From positions 62,001-126,000 of the forward strand of contig JAEWZN010000003.1 of the NCBI GenBank assembly GCA_023395255.1: a stretch of 64,000 bases of DNA, in the 5' to 3' direction. The DNA comes from Deferribacteres bacterium (GTDB lineage: Bacteria > Chrysiogenota > Deferribacteres > Deferribacterales > Geovibrionaceae). Below, one piece after another: positions 1 to 9,251 of the stretch (position 1 is the first letter of the stretch; the number at the start of each line of letters is the position of its first letter). The notes below the pieces were generated by a model. It did no database searches. It had not been told where the DNA came from and saw nothing but the letters and a program-made list of their open reading frames with translations. Both the position numbers and the translations under genes were made by a program.

Positions 1-1619
1 ATTACATCGAGCTTGCTGACAAGAAAAGCTATGTCCAGAAGGTTGTTTCAACAGAGGAAGAGCAGTTCGGCAGAACCCTTGCCATCGGAATGAAGCTTAT
101 TGACGAGCTTTTTGTTAAGTATCAGGCTCAGAAACTCATTCCCGGAACAGAAATTTTCAGACTTTACGATACATACGGATTCCCCACGGATCTGCTTACC
201 GATATAGCCGAGGACGCAGGCTTTGAGCTTGATGTCACGGGCTTTAACGCTGAAATGGCCGCCCAGCAGGAAAGGGCGAAAAAGTCATGGGCAGGAAGCG
301 GAGAGGAGAGCGTATCCACTATATACAGGAAGCTCAAATCAAAAATCTCATCCGAGTTTGTGGGATATGAGCAGCTTGAGGCGGAAGAAACAGTCAGCGT
401 CATCATCAGAAACGGCGATACCTGCGACATGATAAAGGATGGCGAAGAGGCGGAGATTGTTCTTGAGCAGACCCCCTTCTACCCCGAAGGCGGCGGACAG
501 ACAGGCGACAAGGGCGTTATCAGGACAGCCACATCGCTTTTCCGTGTGACTGATACCAAAAAGTTCGGTGACGGGCTGATTGTTCATCAGGGAGTGGTGG
601 AAGTCGGTTCTATAAAAACAGGTGACAAGGTTTTCGCCGCTGTGGACGAAGAAGCAAGACAGGCAACGGAACGCAACCACACAGCTACTCACCTTCTCCA
701 CAAGGCGCTTCAGATGGTGCTTGGGGATCATGTCCGTCAGGCGGGCTCGATGGTTTCCCCGGACAGGCTCCGTTTCGATTTCAGCCACTACACTCAGGTG
801 ACAGCGGAAGAGATTGAAAAAATAGAAGAAATAGTCAACAGACGCATAATGGAAAACAGGGGCGTAAGCGCCGCTCTGGAGACCAAGGAAGCCGCCATGA
901 AGAAGGGGGCTATGGCTCTCTTCGGTGAGAAATACGGCGACACTGTGCGCGTTATTGAGGTTCCCGGATTCTCCGTGGAACTCTGCGGCGGATGCCACGT
1001 TGACAGAACAGGCGACATAGGTCTATTTAAAATCGTTACTGAAACCTCCGTAGCCTCCGGCGTACGCAGGATTGAGGCACTCACGGGCGCGGGCGCGGTT
1101 GAGCACGTAAGCCGCAGCGAGAGAGTGCTTAAAAACGTCTCCCTCACCCTCAAAGCAGGTGTGGAAGGGATAGAAGATAAAATAAGCGAGCTTTACGCCA
1201 CCATAAAAGAGCAGGAAAAAGAGATCCGCAAACTTTCCGACAAGCTGAACTCCGCCAAAGCGGGCGATATGATGAAGGATGTTGTGGAAGTGAAGGGCGT
1301 TAAGCTTCTTGTTTCCCGCATGGACGGCGCTGATGTTGATTCCCTCCGCAATTTTGCAGACACGGCAAGGGATAAAATGGGCTCAGGCGTTGTGGTTGCC
1401 GCATCAGCGGACAGCGAGAAAGTAATGTTCCTCTGCGGGGTTACTAAAGACCTCACGGATAAGATAAAAGCAGGCAGCATCATAAAAGAGGTTGCCGCAA
1501 TAGCAGGCGGAAGCGGCGGCGGCAGGTCGGATATGGCTCAGGCAGGCGGTAAAAACCCCGGCAAGACCGATGCTGCTCTCTCTGCGGTGAAAGGCATTGT
1601 TGAAGGAATGCTCGGCTGA
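1..1619 (+). CDS. alaS: Alanyl-tRNA synthetase, 3' part (5' end outside window)
   Basis: The reading frame is open from base 3 to the stop at 1617-1619, so the gene begins upstream of the window and about 538 C-terminal codons are present. AlaS charges tRNA-Ala in the cytoplasm. The visible part starts near the end of the catalytic core and continues into the editing domain. The editing zinc site is intact, with HTATH in one strand and the Cys-Gly-Gly-Cys-His motif further on. The C-terminal DHHA1-type region ends in a Gly-rich stretch (GGSGGGRSDMAQAGG) typical of AlaS. The family is usually about 870-880 residues, so the missing part is the N-terminal aminoacylation domain. The last 23 bases overlap the next gene, which suggests co-transcription. 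Confidence 0.97.
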   Translation, partial: YIELADKKSYVQKVVSTEEEQFGRTLAIGMKLIDELFVKYQAQKLIPGTEIFRLYDTYGFPTDLLTDIAEDAGFELDVTGFNAEMAAQQERAKKSWAGSGEESVSTIYRKLKSKISSEFVGYEQLEAEETVSVIIRNGDTCDMIKDGEEAEIVLEQTPFYPEGGGQTGDKGVIRTATSLFRVTDTKKFGDGLIVHQGVVEVGSIKTGDKVFAAVDEEARQATERNHTATHLLHKALQMVLGDHVRQAGSMVSPDRLRFDFSHYTQVTAEEIEKIEEIVNRRIMENRGVSAALETKEAAMKKGAMALFGEKYGDTVRVIEVPGFSVELCGGCHVDRTGDIGLFKIVTETSVASGVRRIEALTGAGAVEHVSRSERVLKNVSLTLKAGVEGIEDKISELYATIKEQEKEIRKLSDKLNSAKAGDMMKDVVEVKGVKLLVSRMDGADVDSLRNFADTARDKMGSGVVVAASADSEKVMFLCGVTKDLTDKIKAGSIIKEVAAIAGGSGGGRSDMAQAGGKNPGKTDAALSAVKGIVEGMLG

Positions 1620-2172
1620 GGATATAAAAGAGGCGCTGGCGGGGTATAAAAGACGTACCCTGCCCGAAACCCCTGTCAGGGCTGCTGTGCTGCTTCCTGT
1701 TATATCAGGCGGCTGCGGCGCGGAGATACTTTTTACCAAGCGTCCCGTTATGCTCAATGCTCACGGAGGGGAAGTCTCTTTCCCCGGCGGGGTTTACGAG
1801 AGTAATGACACAAATCTTGAAGAAACCGCCCTGCGGGAAACCTTTGAGGAAGTGGGCATAAAAAGAGAGCAGATCTCAATTATCGGCGCTCTGGATGACC
1901 AGCTTTCCAAGGCGGGCTTCCGGGTAACTCCCTTTGTGGGGCTCATAAACAAGCCGTTTAATATGAATGTCTCCCCTGATGAAGTGGAGCGCATCTACAA
2001 AGTTCCCGTGGCTTATTTCACCGACACGCGCACATCGTGGACAGAGAAATGGGTGAGAGAGGGCGAAGCCAGAACGGTGTATTTCCACAGATATGACGAT
2101 GACATCATCTGGGGTCTCACAGCCAAGTTTGTTGATAACTTTCTTAGAAGCATAAAAGCATTGGACATTTAG
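1597..2172 (+). CDS. Nudix hydrolase, CoA pyrophosphatase (NudL/YeaB) type
   Basis: A 191-residue Nudix protein. It carries the UPF0035-style signature of CoA pyrophosphatases: LFTKRP, then GGEVSFPGG, followed by a Nudix helix with TALRETFEEVGI. Such enzymes cleave CoA or related nucleotide diphosphates in the cytosol. The start is a TTG at 1597, inside the 3' end of alaS, preceded by a purine-rich GGTGAAAGG. This gives a 23-base overlap and probable translational coupling to alaS. A later start is possible, but the N-terminal helix before the Nudix fold is usual in the family. Substrate specificity cannot be read from sequence. Confidence 0.85.
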   Translation: MLKECSAEDIKEALAGYKRRTLPETPVRAAVLLPVISGGCGAEILFTKRPVMLNAHGGEVSFPGGVYESNDTNLEETALRETFEEVGIKREQISIIGALDDQLSKAGFRVTPFVGLINKPFNMNVSPDEVERIYKVPVAYFTDTRTSWTEKWVREGEARTVYFHRYDDDIIWGLTAKFVDNFLRSIKALDI

Positions 2173-2217
2173 ATTTTTTTGATTTAGTTTATCTAAAACC
2201 TTACGGAGGGGGACCCG

Positions 2218-2685
2218 ATGAAGGCCGAACTTGTAAATCCCTTTATATCTTCAACAATCAGCGTTTTCGACACTATGGTCGGATTTGAGGTAAAAAAAGG
2301 GGATCTTTACATAAAGTCGGACGAACGGCTTTACTATGACATCTCAGGTGCCATCGGCGTTGTGGGTGATTTCATAGGCTTCGTCTCCATAAGTTTTCCG
2401 GAAGACCTCGCGCTGGAAGTCACCAGCAAGTTCATAGGCGAACCCCTTACAGAGCTGAATAACGATGCCGGGGATGCCGTCGGTGAGCTTATCAACATGA
2501 TAGCAGGCAGCACAAAGAAACACTTCTCTGACAAAGGCAGAAGATTCAATATATCTGTTCCCAACGTAATCGTCGGTAAAGGCCACACCATCCAGCGCCC
2601 CGCTAACCTTATCTGCATAGGCGTTAAGTTTCATCTCAATAATAAGGTATTCGTTCTCGAAGTTGCCCTGAAAGAAAAAGTATAG
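2218..2685 (+). CDS. CheX/CheC-family chemotaxis phosphatase-like protein
   Basis: A 155-residue soluble protein with the CheX-type layout: an N-terminal strand-helix region followed by the long active-site helix, with the Glu90-x-x-Asn93 pair (GELINMIAG). In CheC, CheX and FliY this Glu-Asn pair dephosphorylates CheY-P. A strong GGAGGGG ribosome site lies just upstream of the ATG. It lies 45 bases after the Nudix gene and is not next to any che operon here, so its partner receiver is unknown. It could be a stand-alone CheX that terminates a chemotaxis or other receiver signal. Only one ExxN motif is present, as in CheX. Confidence 0.8.
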   Translation: MKAELVNPFISSTISVFDTMVGFEVKKGDLYIKSDERLYYDISGAIGVVGDFIGFVSISFPEDLALEVTSKFIGEPLTELNNDAGDAVGELINMIAGSTKKHFSDKGRRFNISVPNVIVGKGHTIQRPANLICIGVKFHLNNKVFVLEVALKEKV

Positions 2686-2700
2686 TCTATTTAAGTTTTT

Positions 2701-2735
2701 CCTTGGGGCTGTGTGTATCATTGCGAATAAGTTAC
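2701..2735 (+). repeat. Direct repeat copy 1 flanking hairpin element
   Basis: A 35-base unit starting CCTTGGGGCTGTG and ending GCGAATAAGTTAC. It recurs at 2828-2860 with one substitution and a 2-base deletion. The two copies bracket the hairpin element at 2749-2818, so the locus reads repeat, element, repeat. Confidence 0.85.
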
Positions 2736-2748
2736 GGTTTGCCGCTCC

Positions 2749-2818
2749 AAAAACTACATCCTGTGTTTTTTCCGCACACGCTCGCGCCGTGGTGAACACG
2801 GCTTCGCTCCGCACGGCG
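2749..2818 (-). repeat. Hairpin repeat element, minus-strand copy
   Basis: Read on the minus strand this matches the element found twice between atpG and atpD. It begins CGCCGTGCGGAGCGAAGCC, passes through GCGCGAGCGTGT and ends in an A-run, ACACAGGATGT and a T-run. The end forms a hairpin with A-rich and T-rich arms around ACA-GGA-TGT. No coding capacity. Confidence 0.8.
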
Positions 2819-2827
2819 CAGCCCCGT

Positions 2828-2860
2828 CCTTGGTGCTGTGTATCATTGCGAATAAGTTAC
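2828..2860 (+). repeat. Direct repeat copy 2 flanking hairpin element
   Basis: Second copy of the unit at 2701-2735. The last 22 bases (TATCATTGCG to AAGTTAC) are identical between the copies. Confidence 0.85.
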
Positions 2861-3249
2861 TCGTCGTTGCAGGGTCTGAGTTCCTTCTGTTATTTCATGT
2901 GAAAATAATTCAATTTTTGATTAAATTGGTTTATCGTGAATCTCAGAAAGACACAGTTTTTGCTGAAAAAATAAAAAAATTTTACATCAGAGCATTGATT
3001 TTTCCTCTGCCGTTTTCTTTCTTCCTTATTCTTATTTCTGAATCTGCCTTAATCTTCTTTTCCTTGGGAAATTTTACATTTATTTTTCAGGTATTATGAA
3101 CCAAAAAAGCTAACCGTATACATGAAACCCGCTCTGATCTTATATTGTTTTCAAAGTAATCTCCTTGTGTTAACATCATTTTAGTGTAAATACGCCGGAC
3201 GGGTGTATTTTGTCTGCGTCTTATTAACTTGATGTAACGGGGTGTTTTT

Positions 3250-6200
3250 ATGAACAGTTTTTCGGCTATCTCCTGCCTCACCAGAAATGACCTTGCCAAA
3301 TACAAAGGAACCCAGTTTGACCAAAGACATAAAAAGGTTTTTGCGGAATACAAAGGCACACCTTTTTATGAATTTGCCAAGGTTCTTATGAGCCATCTGC
3401 CGCAGAATTTTGTGGGCTTCCTTTCTGATGAGGACATGGTGGGGCTTTACAGACACCTCTATTCCAGCCTTGAGGGGAGAAAAAAGAAAAAGATAGCCGT
3501 CAGTGCGGATATGACTGAGGATCTGCCGTTTTTCATAGGCAATTTCTGCATTTTCTCCATTGTGACTGATGACAGGCCTTTCATATTCGACTCACTCTGG
3601 GAATACCTGCAAAACATCCGTGAACATAAAATATTCGTGATACACCCCATATTTGGCATAGAAAGAGGGCGTAACGGTGAAATTGATAAAATAAGCGAGT
3701 CACGCCTCGGAGTAAGCAATGAGTCATTCGTGGTGGTATTCCTCGAAGGGCTGAACAAGAACGAAGTTTCTGATATAAAGAAAGAAATAGGTTCCATATA
3801 TGAAAACGTGGCCGCAGCCGTGGACGATTTTCCGAAAATGAAAGAGGCGATGAGCGCTCTTTTCATGGAATACCGCGAGCGCAACGGGGATGTGGCCAAG
3901 TTTATTCAGTGGCTGATGGACGAAAACTTCATATTTCAGGGAACCCGCATTGTGGAGATTGATGAGTCCAAGGATTTTAAATCATTCTCAGATACAGGCG
4001 TGTTCACCCTTATGGGGCAGGACCCTAACTATGCACTGCTTGCCCGTTCTGTTAAGGACGGCAGGCTTAACACAGTGGACGGCTACCCGGTTATAGTGGA
4101 CAAGGCTGTGGGCATAAGCAAGGTTAAGCGCCGCACCAACTTTGACAGGGTAATGTTTGTTGACAGGCAGGGGACAAAAATCCGCCTCTTTTATCTTGCG
4201 GGGCTGTTCTCCAGTAAGGCGCACAAATGCCCGCCTTATGAAATAAGCATTCTGCGGGACAAAATCAAGGCCACCCTTGATTACTTCAACTTTGTCACCG
4301 GTTCGCACGATTATAAATGGATACGCGACATTCTGGACGAATACCCGAAGATAGAGATCTTTAACCTTTCAAGCCGCGCCCTGACCGAGCTTCTGGAGCT
4401 TATTCTCACCATGCAGGGGGCAAACCAGATACGCATCTCCTACCACGACTTCCGCCCGCTGAAAAACCTTATATTCTTCATGGCTATGCCGCTTTCCCGC
4501 TATTCATCCGAGCTTGTGATGAGCATTAAGGATTTTCTTGAGGAGTACTTCGGCGGCAGAATGATGGATATTTCTATCCGCGAGGATCAGCACAAGCGCA
4601 GCTTCCTGCATTTCCACATGATGCTGAATGATGTCGATGTACTTGAACACATAGATGAAAAAGAACTTAAAAACAAAATCACATCAATGCTTAAGGACTG
4701 GGATTCCGCACTGTATGAAGTTCTGCGGGACAGGCTGGGGCATGAGTGCGATGAAGTTTTCGCCGGGTTCGAATCATATTTCGGCGAGGCGTACAAAAGC
4801 AAAAACACGCCGGAGGACGCGTACCTCGACATAGTGCGCATCCGCAGGCAGGAGGACACATCGTCCCTGCTGCATTTCAGCGGTGGCAAGGCTGTTCTTA
4901 GGATATATTCCAAAAAGCGCCTTCTCCTCACCGAGCTTATGCCCATCATAGACAACCTTGGGCTGAACGTTTACGAACAGGACATCTTTGAACCATCCGC
5001 GGACGGGCACGGACTTTACATAAACGTGGTTTACCTCACCAATATAGACGATCCGGGGAGCTTTGCGGAAACTTACAAAGTAATTCTGCCGGAGCTGATA
5101 ACAGCGGTAATCTCCGGGCGCGCTGAGAACGACAGGCTCAACTCCCTCAGCGTAACAAGAAAGCTCACATGGCGGCAGACGGATATACTCCGCACCTTTG
5201 TATATTTCGCCAAGCAGATTGAAAGCAGCTTCCTGATAAAATCGCTCATGTCCGCACTTATCAATAATGCGGAGATAGCCGAGAAACTGGTTAACTTCTT
5301 CGAGGCTAAGTTTGACCCTGAGAGCAGGAAAACATCCACAGCGGAGATAGAGCAGGATATTCTGAGCCGGATAGAGGGCGTAATCTCAGTGAGTGAGGAC
5401 AAGGCGCTCCGTTATTTCATACGCATTATTCAGGGCACAGTGCGTACAAACTATTTTATGCAGCCCATGCGTGACTACATCTCGATCAAGGTGAAAAGCC
5501 GTGAGATGCCGATTATCGCAGAACCCAGACCGATGTTTGAGGTTTATGTCCACAGTGCCGAGATGGAGGGAGTGCACCTCAGAGGCGGCAAGGTCGCCAG
5601 AGGCGGAATCCGTTTCAGTGACCGTAATGACGACTTCCGCACGGAAATTCTGGGGCTTGTGAAAACACAGATGGTTAAAAACTCCGTCATTGTCCCCGTA
5701 GGTTCAAAGGGCGGCTTTATAGTGAAGAAGCGCTTTAAGGACAGGGAGCAGGACAGGGCGAATACTATAAAACAGTACGGCACGCTGATTAAAGGCCTGC
5801 TTGATATAACCGATAATTACAAGGGGAATAAGATAGTTCATCCGAACAGGGTGCGCATGTACGATGAGAGTGACCCTTACCTCGTTGTGGCTGCGGACAA
5901 GGGTACGGCGACTTTCAGTGATATAGCCAACGGAATATCCGTCAGCTACGGCTTCTGGCTGGGTGATGCCTTTGCCTCCGGCGGCAGTGTGGGCTATGAC
6001 CATAAAAAGGTGGGAATAACCGCCAAGGGTGCATGGGAGAGTGTTAAGAGGCACTTCCGCGAACTAGGAAAAGACATTCAGAAAGAGGAATTTACCGTAA
6101 TCGGCATAGGCGACATGGCCGGTGACGTTTTCGGAAACGGAATGCTGCTCTCCACTAAGATAAACCTCCTTGCCGCGTTCAACCACGTTCACATATTCCT

Positions 6201-7953
6201 TGATCCCGCTCCGGATGCAGATAAAAGTTACTCCGAAAGGCAGAGGCTTTTCAAAAACCCCTCACTCACATGGAGGGACTACAATACTGAACTCATTTCA
6301 AAGGGCGGCGGCGTGTTCGAGAGAACAGCCAAGCGCATCGAGCTTTCACCGGAAGTCCGCCTGATGCTGGAGTGCAGCGAAACAGTTGTCACCGGGGCGG
6401 AACTGATACGTCTTATTCTTAAAGCTGAGGCGGAACTGCTCTGGAACGGCGGCATAGGAACCTATGTGAAGGCCTCCGGCGAGACAGACAGGGATGTGGG
6501 CGATTCCACAAATGATGATGTGCGTGTGAATGCCAGCGAACTCAGGGTAAAGGTTGCGGGTGAGGGCGGAAACCTCGGTTTCACCCAGTCAGCAAGGATA
6601 GAGTTCGCAGAAAACAGCGGACACATATACACCGATGCTCTGGATAACTCCGGCGGAGTTGATATGTCCGACCATGAGGTTAACCTCAAAATTATCTTCA
6701 ACCATCTTGTGGAAACAAAAACCATTAAGGATATGAAGGAGCGCAACGCATATATCAAAAAGCTCACCTCTGCTGTGACCGATCTTGTGCTTGCCACAAA
6801 CTACCGCCAGTCTCTGGCAGTGAGCAGCGACCTGATACGCTACGCCTCGAACCCGGTGACATTCCGCGAGGCCGCGAAACACCTGAGAAACGAAGGTCTG
6901 CTTGATTTCCGCATAGAAAAGCTCGCATTCCCCAATAAGGATAAAAGTGCGACATCTCCTGAACTTGCAGTGCTTCTGGCATATATGAAAATATACCTCT
7001 ACAACAATGTGGAAAATACGCTGAACCTTGATAACCCACTGGTCAGGAAGGAGTATCTGGATTACTACCCGAAGGATACTGTGGAAAAGTTCGGCGATAA
7101 GCTTTTCAGCCACAAACTGTTCAGGCAGATAGCCGCCACTGTGACGGTAAACAGGGCCTTGAACCAGACAGGCATATCCTTCTTCTATGAACTGATGAAA
7201 GGGACGAACAGACCGCTGAACGAGATACTGGAGTGCTACCTCCTCGCGGAAGAGATAGTCGGCTGCCGGAGGCTCAGGGATGAGATATGCGCCCTTGACG
7301 GCAAAGCGGAGACGGAGGCTCAGTACAGGGCGCTCATTGAGCTTGATAAAACTCTGAAAGTCGCTGTTGAGTGGCTGATTGACCCGCGTAATATGAACCT
7401 TTATAAGAAGAAAGGGGATGTCCTCAGAGAAATATTCCCCCTTGTTACCAAATATATGACAACGGGCATGAAAGAAAAGTACACAGCCATGACGGAAGAG
7501 TTCAGAAAAGGCGGTCTGCCCGCCTCCCTTGCGACTGCTGTGTGCGTTGTGCGCTACTCCAAGCCTGCGTTTGATGTTTTCCGCATAACCGCCGAAACAG
7601 GTGCGGATGCCAAAGATGTTCTCAAAAGGTATTATGAGATTGGCGGCAGATTCGGAATAAATATGCTCACTCTCAAGATGAAACATATAAAAATAAGGGA
7701 TGAGTGGGAGCGTATAAACCGTGACGGGCTCCTGCTTAAGCTCAAAAAAATCCAGATGAACCTTGCCTTCGCCTACAGCGCGGGGAACAAGGGGTGGCTG
7801 AAAAATCTGCTTGACACTGAAAAGCGCTTTGTAGAAAACTATGATAAGTTTATGGATTCGGCAGCAAAGGACGAGATAGATTCTCTCGTTCCGTTTAATG
7901 TGATGATAGAATCCTTCGCCAATGTGGCTGAAAAATACGGAGCGGGTGGATGA
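3250..7953 (+). CDS. gdhB: Large NAD-specific glutamate dehydrogenase (GdhB/GDH-180 class)
   Basis: A 1567-residue protein of the giant bacterial NAD-glutamate dehydrogenase family (usual length about 1550-1650). It converts glutamate and NAD+ to 2-oxoglutarate, ammonium and NADH, mostly in catabolism. The long N-terminal half (about 1-700) is the regulatory ACT-like region. The catalytic domain shows PVGSKGGFIVKKRF near 815, the dinucleotide-binding region around GDMAGDVFGNGML near 951, NGGIGTYVKAS near 1066 and GEGGNLGFTQ near 1102. The start is an ATG with a GGGGTG ribosome site. The last four bases overlap the next start (ATGA), so it is coupled to the M16 peptidase gene. Confidence 0.95.
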   Translation: MNSFSAISCLTRNDLAKYKGTQFDQRHKKVFAEYKGTPFYEFAKVLMSHLPQNFVGFLSDEDMVGLYRHLYSSLEGRKKKKIAVSADMTEDLPFFIGNFCIFSIVTDDRPFIFDSLWEYLQNIREHKIFVIHPIFGIERGRNGEIDKISESRLGVSNESFVVVFLEGLNKNEVSDIKKEIGSIYENVAAAVDDFPKMKEAMSALFMEYRERNGDVAKFIQWLMDENFIFQGTRIVEIDESKDFKSFSDTGVFTLMGQDPNYALLARSVKDGRLNTVDGYPVIVDKAVGISKVKRRTNFDRVMFVDRQGTKIRLFYLAGLFSSKAHKCPPYEISILRDKIKATLDYFNFVTGSHDYKWIRDILDEYPKIEIFNLSSRALTELLELILTMQGANQIRISYHDFRPLKNLIFFMAMPLSRYSSELVMSIKDFLEEYFGGRMMDISIREDQHKRSFLHFHMMLNDVDVLEHIDEKELKNKITSMLKDWDSALYEVLRDRLGHECDEVFAGFESYFGEAYKSKNTPEDAYLDIVRIRRQEDTSSLLHFSGGKAVLRIYSKKRLLLTELMPIIDNLGLNVYEQDIFEPSADGHGLYINVVYLTNIDDPGSFAETYKVILPELITAVISGRAENDRLNSLSVTRKLTWRQTDILRTFVYFAKQIESSFLIKSLMSALINNAEIAEKLVNFFEAKFDPESRKTSTAEIEQDILSRIEGVISVSEDKALRYFIRIIQGTVRTNYFMQPMRDYISIKVKSREMPIIAEPRPMFEVYVHSAEMEGVHLRGGKVARGGIRFSDRNDDFRTEILGLVKTQMVKNSVIVPVGSKGGFIVKKRFKDREQDRANTIKQYGTLIKGLLDITDNYKGNKIVHPNRVRMYDESDPYLVVAADKGTATFSDIANGISVSYGFWLGDAFASGGSVGYDHKKVGITAKGAWESVKRHFRELGKDIQKEEFTVIGIGDMAGDVFGNGMLLSTKINLLAAFNHVHIFLDPAPDADKSYSERQRLFKNPSLTWRDYNTELISKGGGVFERTAKRIELSPEVRLMLECSETVVTGAELIRLILKAEAELLWNGGIGTYVKASGETDRDVGDSTNDDVRVNASELRVKVAGEGGNLGFTQSARIEFAENSGHIYTDALDNSGGVDMSDHEVNLKIIFNHLVETKTIKDMKERNAYIKKLTSAVTDLVLATNYRQSLAVSSDLIRYASNPVTFREAAKHLRNEGLLDFRIEKLAFPNKDKSATSPELAVLLAYMKIYLYNNVENTLNLDNPLVRKEYLDYYPKDTVEKFGDKLFSHKLFRQIAATVTVNRALNQTGISFFYELMKGTNRPLNEILECYLLAEEIVGCRRLRDEICALDGKAETEAQYRALIELDKTLKVAVEWLIDPRNMNLYKKKGDVLREIFPLVTKYMTTGMKEKYTAMTEEFRKGGLPASLATAVCVVRYSKPAFDVFRITAETGADAKDVLKRYYEIGGRFGINMLTLKMKHIKIRDEWERINRDGLLLKLKKIQMNLAFAYSAGNKGWLKNLLDTEKRFVENYDKFMDSAAKDEIDSLVPFNVMIESFANVAEKYGAGG

Positions 7954-9251
7954 AAAAAGTCCTCTTCTTGCTGATAGTTTATGTAATTTCGGGGGTGCGG
8001 GTGCTTGCCGCGGTGGATACAGTAAGTTTTGATAACGGCGTTAAAATGGTTTACAGAAACATTCCCTCAACAGGGGTTGTTTCCGTGCATGTATGGATGA
8101 AGACCGGCTCTGTGAATGAAAATGCGGAGAACAACGGCATATCTCATTTCCTTGAGCACATGGTTTTCAAGGGAACGGCCTCATACGCCCCCGGAGCCAT
8201 AGATGAGGTGGTGGAGAGCGCCGGAGGGAGCATGAACGCCGCCACAAGCAAGGACTACACCTTTTACCACATAACGCTCCCCTCGTATAATGCAGAGACT
8301 GCCTATAAGGTTCTCAGCGAGATGCTTTTTGACGCGAAGTTTATACCGGACGAGATAGAGAAGGAAAAACCCGTGGTGGTGCAGGAGATCAAGCGCAAGT
8401 TTGACAAGCCCACATATGACATGTGGACATACCTGTACGAGGCTCTTTTCAGGGGCTCTCCTTATGAAATGGAGGTAATAGGCACGGAGGAAACGGTGAA
8501 TTCCTTTACCCGTGACACCCTTGTTGATTACTACGGCAGATACTACCACCCGCAGAACATGACCCTTGTTGTGGCGGGTGACATAGACAGGAAAACGGCG
8601 GAAGCCCTTGGGCGGAAGTATTTCAGCAAAACCAAAGACGGACGCGGTAAACGATATGAAGGCAGCGCCCAGAAGATATATACAGAAAACTACAGGAAGG
8701 ACTTTTACCGTCAGGTGGTGCAGGAGACAGGGGTTATAGCCTTCCCCGCTGCCGCACTGAACGAGGAGGATATATTTGCCTACGAAGTGCTGGGTGAAAT
8801 ACTCTCCGGAGGCGAATACTCCGTCCTGAGCACCATAATCAAAAACGAACTGAGGCTGGCAAGCTCCATAAATGCCGGTTATCTGGGGATGAAGCACGGC
8901 GGTTCTTTCGTGTTTACCTACACATGCCCGGTCGGAAACAGTGAAAAAGTGAAGGATGCTATCCTTAAAGTTATAGCCTCCGTAGATAAATTCGTGGATA
9001 AAAAGAGCCTTGAAAAGTGCGAGAACAGGCTGAAAAGCCAGATAGCGTTTCAGAGGGAGCGCGCCTCCAGCGAGGCGCGGGACATAGGCTATTCCTATAC
9101 ACTTGACATTCCCGGATATTATCATAATTTTCTTAATAAGATGAGCGGCATGAAACCTGAGGAGATCACATCCCTTGCCGCCGGAATATTCTCCCGCCCA
9201 TATATTGATTTACGGACACTGCCGGAAGAAAGCGGGAAAAAAGAGGATTAA
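7950..9251 (+). CDS. Secreted M16-family zinc peptidase
   Basis: A 433-residue M16 (pitrilysin/processing peptidase) protein. Residues 1-20 are a signal peptide ending VLA-A, so it is probably periplasmic. The inverted zinc motif H66-F-L-E-H70 is intact and the downstream Glu ligand region (VVVQEI) is present. The C-terminal M16C-type domain follows, so one chain contains both halves, about the usual length for a single bacterial PqqL/YmxG-like subunit. Substrates are unknown. Its ATG overlaps the glutamate dehydrogenase stop by four bases, and its own stop overlaps the next start by one base (TAATG). Nothing known links this peptidase to glutamate dehydrogenase functionally. Confidence 0.92.
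   Translation: MKKVLFLLIVYVISGVRVLAAVDTVSFDNGVKMVYRNIPSTGVVSVHVWMKTGSVNENAENNGISHFLEHMVFKGTASYAPGAIDEVVESAGGSMNAATSKDYTFYHITLPSYNAETAYKVLSEMLFDAKFIPDEIEKEKPVVVQEIKRKFDKPTYDMWTYLYEALFRGSPYEMEVIGTEETVNSFTRDTLVDYYGRYYHPQNMTLVVAGDIDRKTAEALGRKYFSKTKDGRGKRYEGSAQKIYTENYRKDFYRQVVQETGVIAFPAAALNEEDIFAYEVLGEILSGGEYSVLSTIIKNELRLASSINAGYLGMKHGGSFVFTYTCPVGNSEKVKDAILKVIASVDKFVDKKSLEKCENRLKSQIAFQRERASSEARDIGYSYTLDIPGYYHNFLNKMSGMKPEEITSLAAGIFSRPYIDLRTLPEESGKKED

Larger units (their letters stand above)
2686..3249. other. 564-base intergenic region with repeats and an AT-rich stretch
   Basis: The first 200 bases hold direct repeats and an inverted hairpin element (listed separately). Bases 2880-3110 are AT-rich; short open frames there lack a convincing ribosome site or recognisable product. 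A hairpin at 3189-3209 (8 pairs including one G-T, loop GGACG) followed by TTTG lies 41 bases before the glutamate dehydrogenase start and could be an attenuator or the end of an upstream transcript. No promoter stands out. Confidence 0.6.

Noticed and set aside
2701..2860. CRISPR array
   Set aside because: Only two copies flank a hairpin element; there are no regularly spaced spacers, and no cas gene is in the window.
2830..3099. 89-codon hydrophobic open frame in the cheX-gdh spacer
   Set aside because: It starts inside a direct repeat, lies in AT-rich DNA and has no ribosome site. The Phe/Ile/Leu content follows from base composition.
6589..7686. 365-codon open frame antisense to the glutamate dehydrogenase gene
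   Set aside because: A shadow of a strongly coding plus-strand gene with codon bias; His/Phe/Val-rich without any motif.
8181..9125. 314-codon open frame antisense to the M16 peptidase gene
   Set aside because: Shadow of a gene with an intact catalytic motif on the plus strand; no ribosome site or motif of its own.
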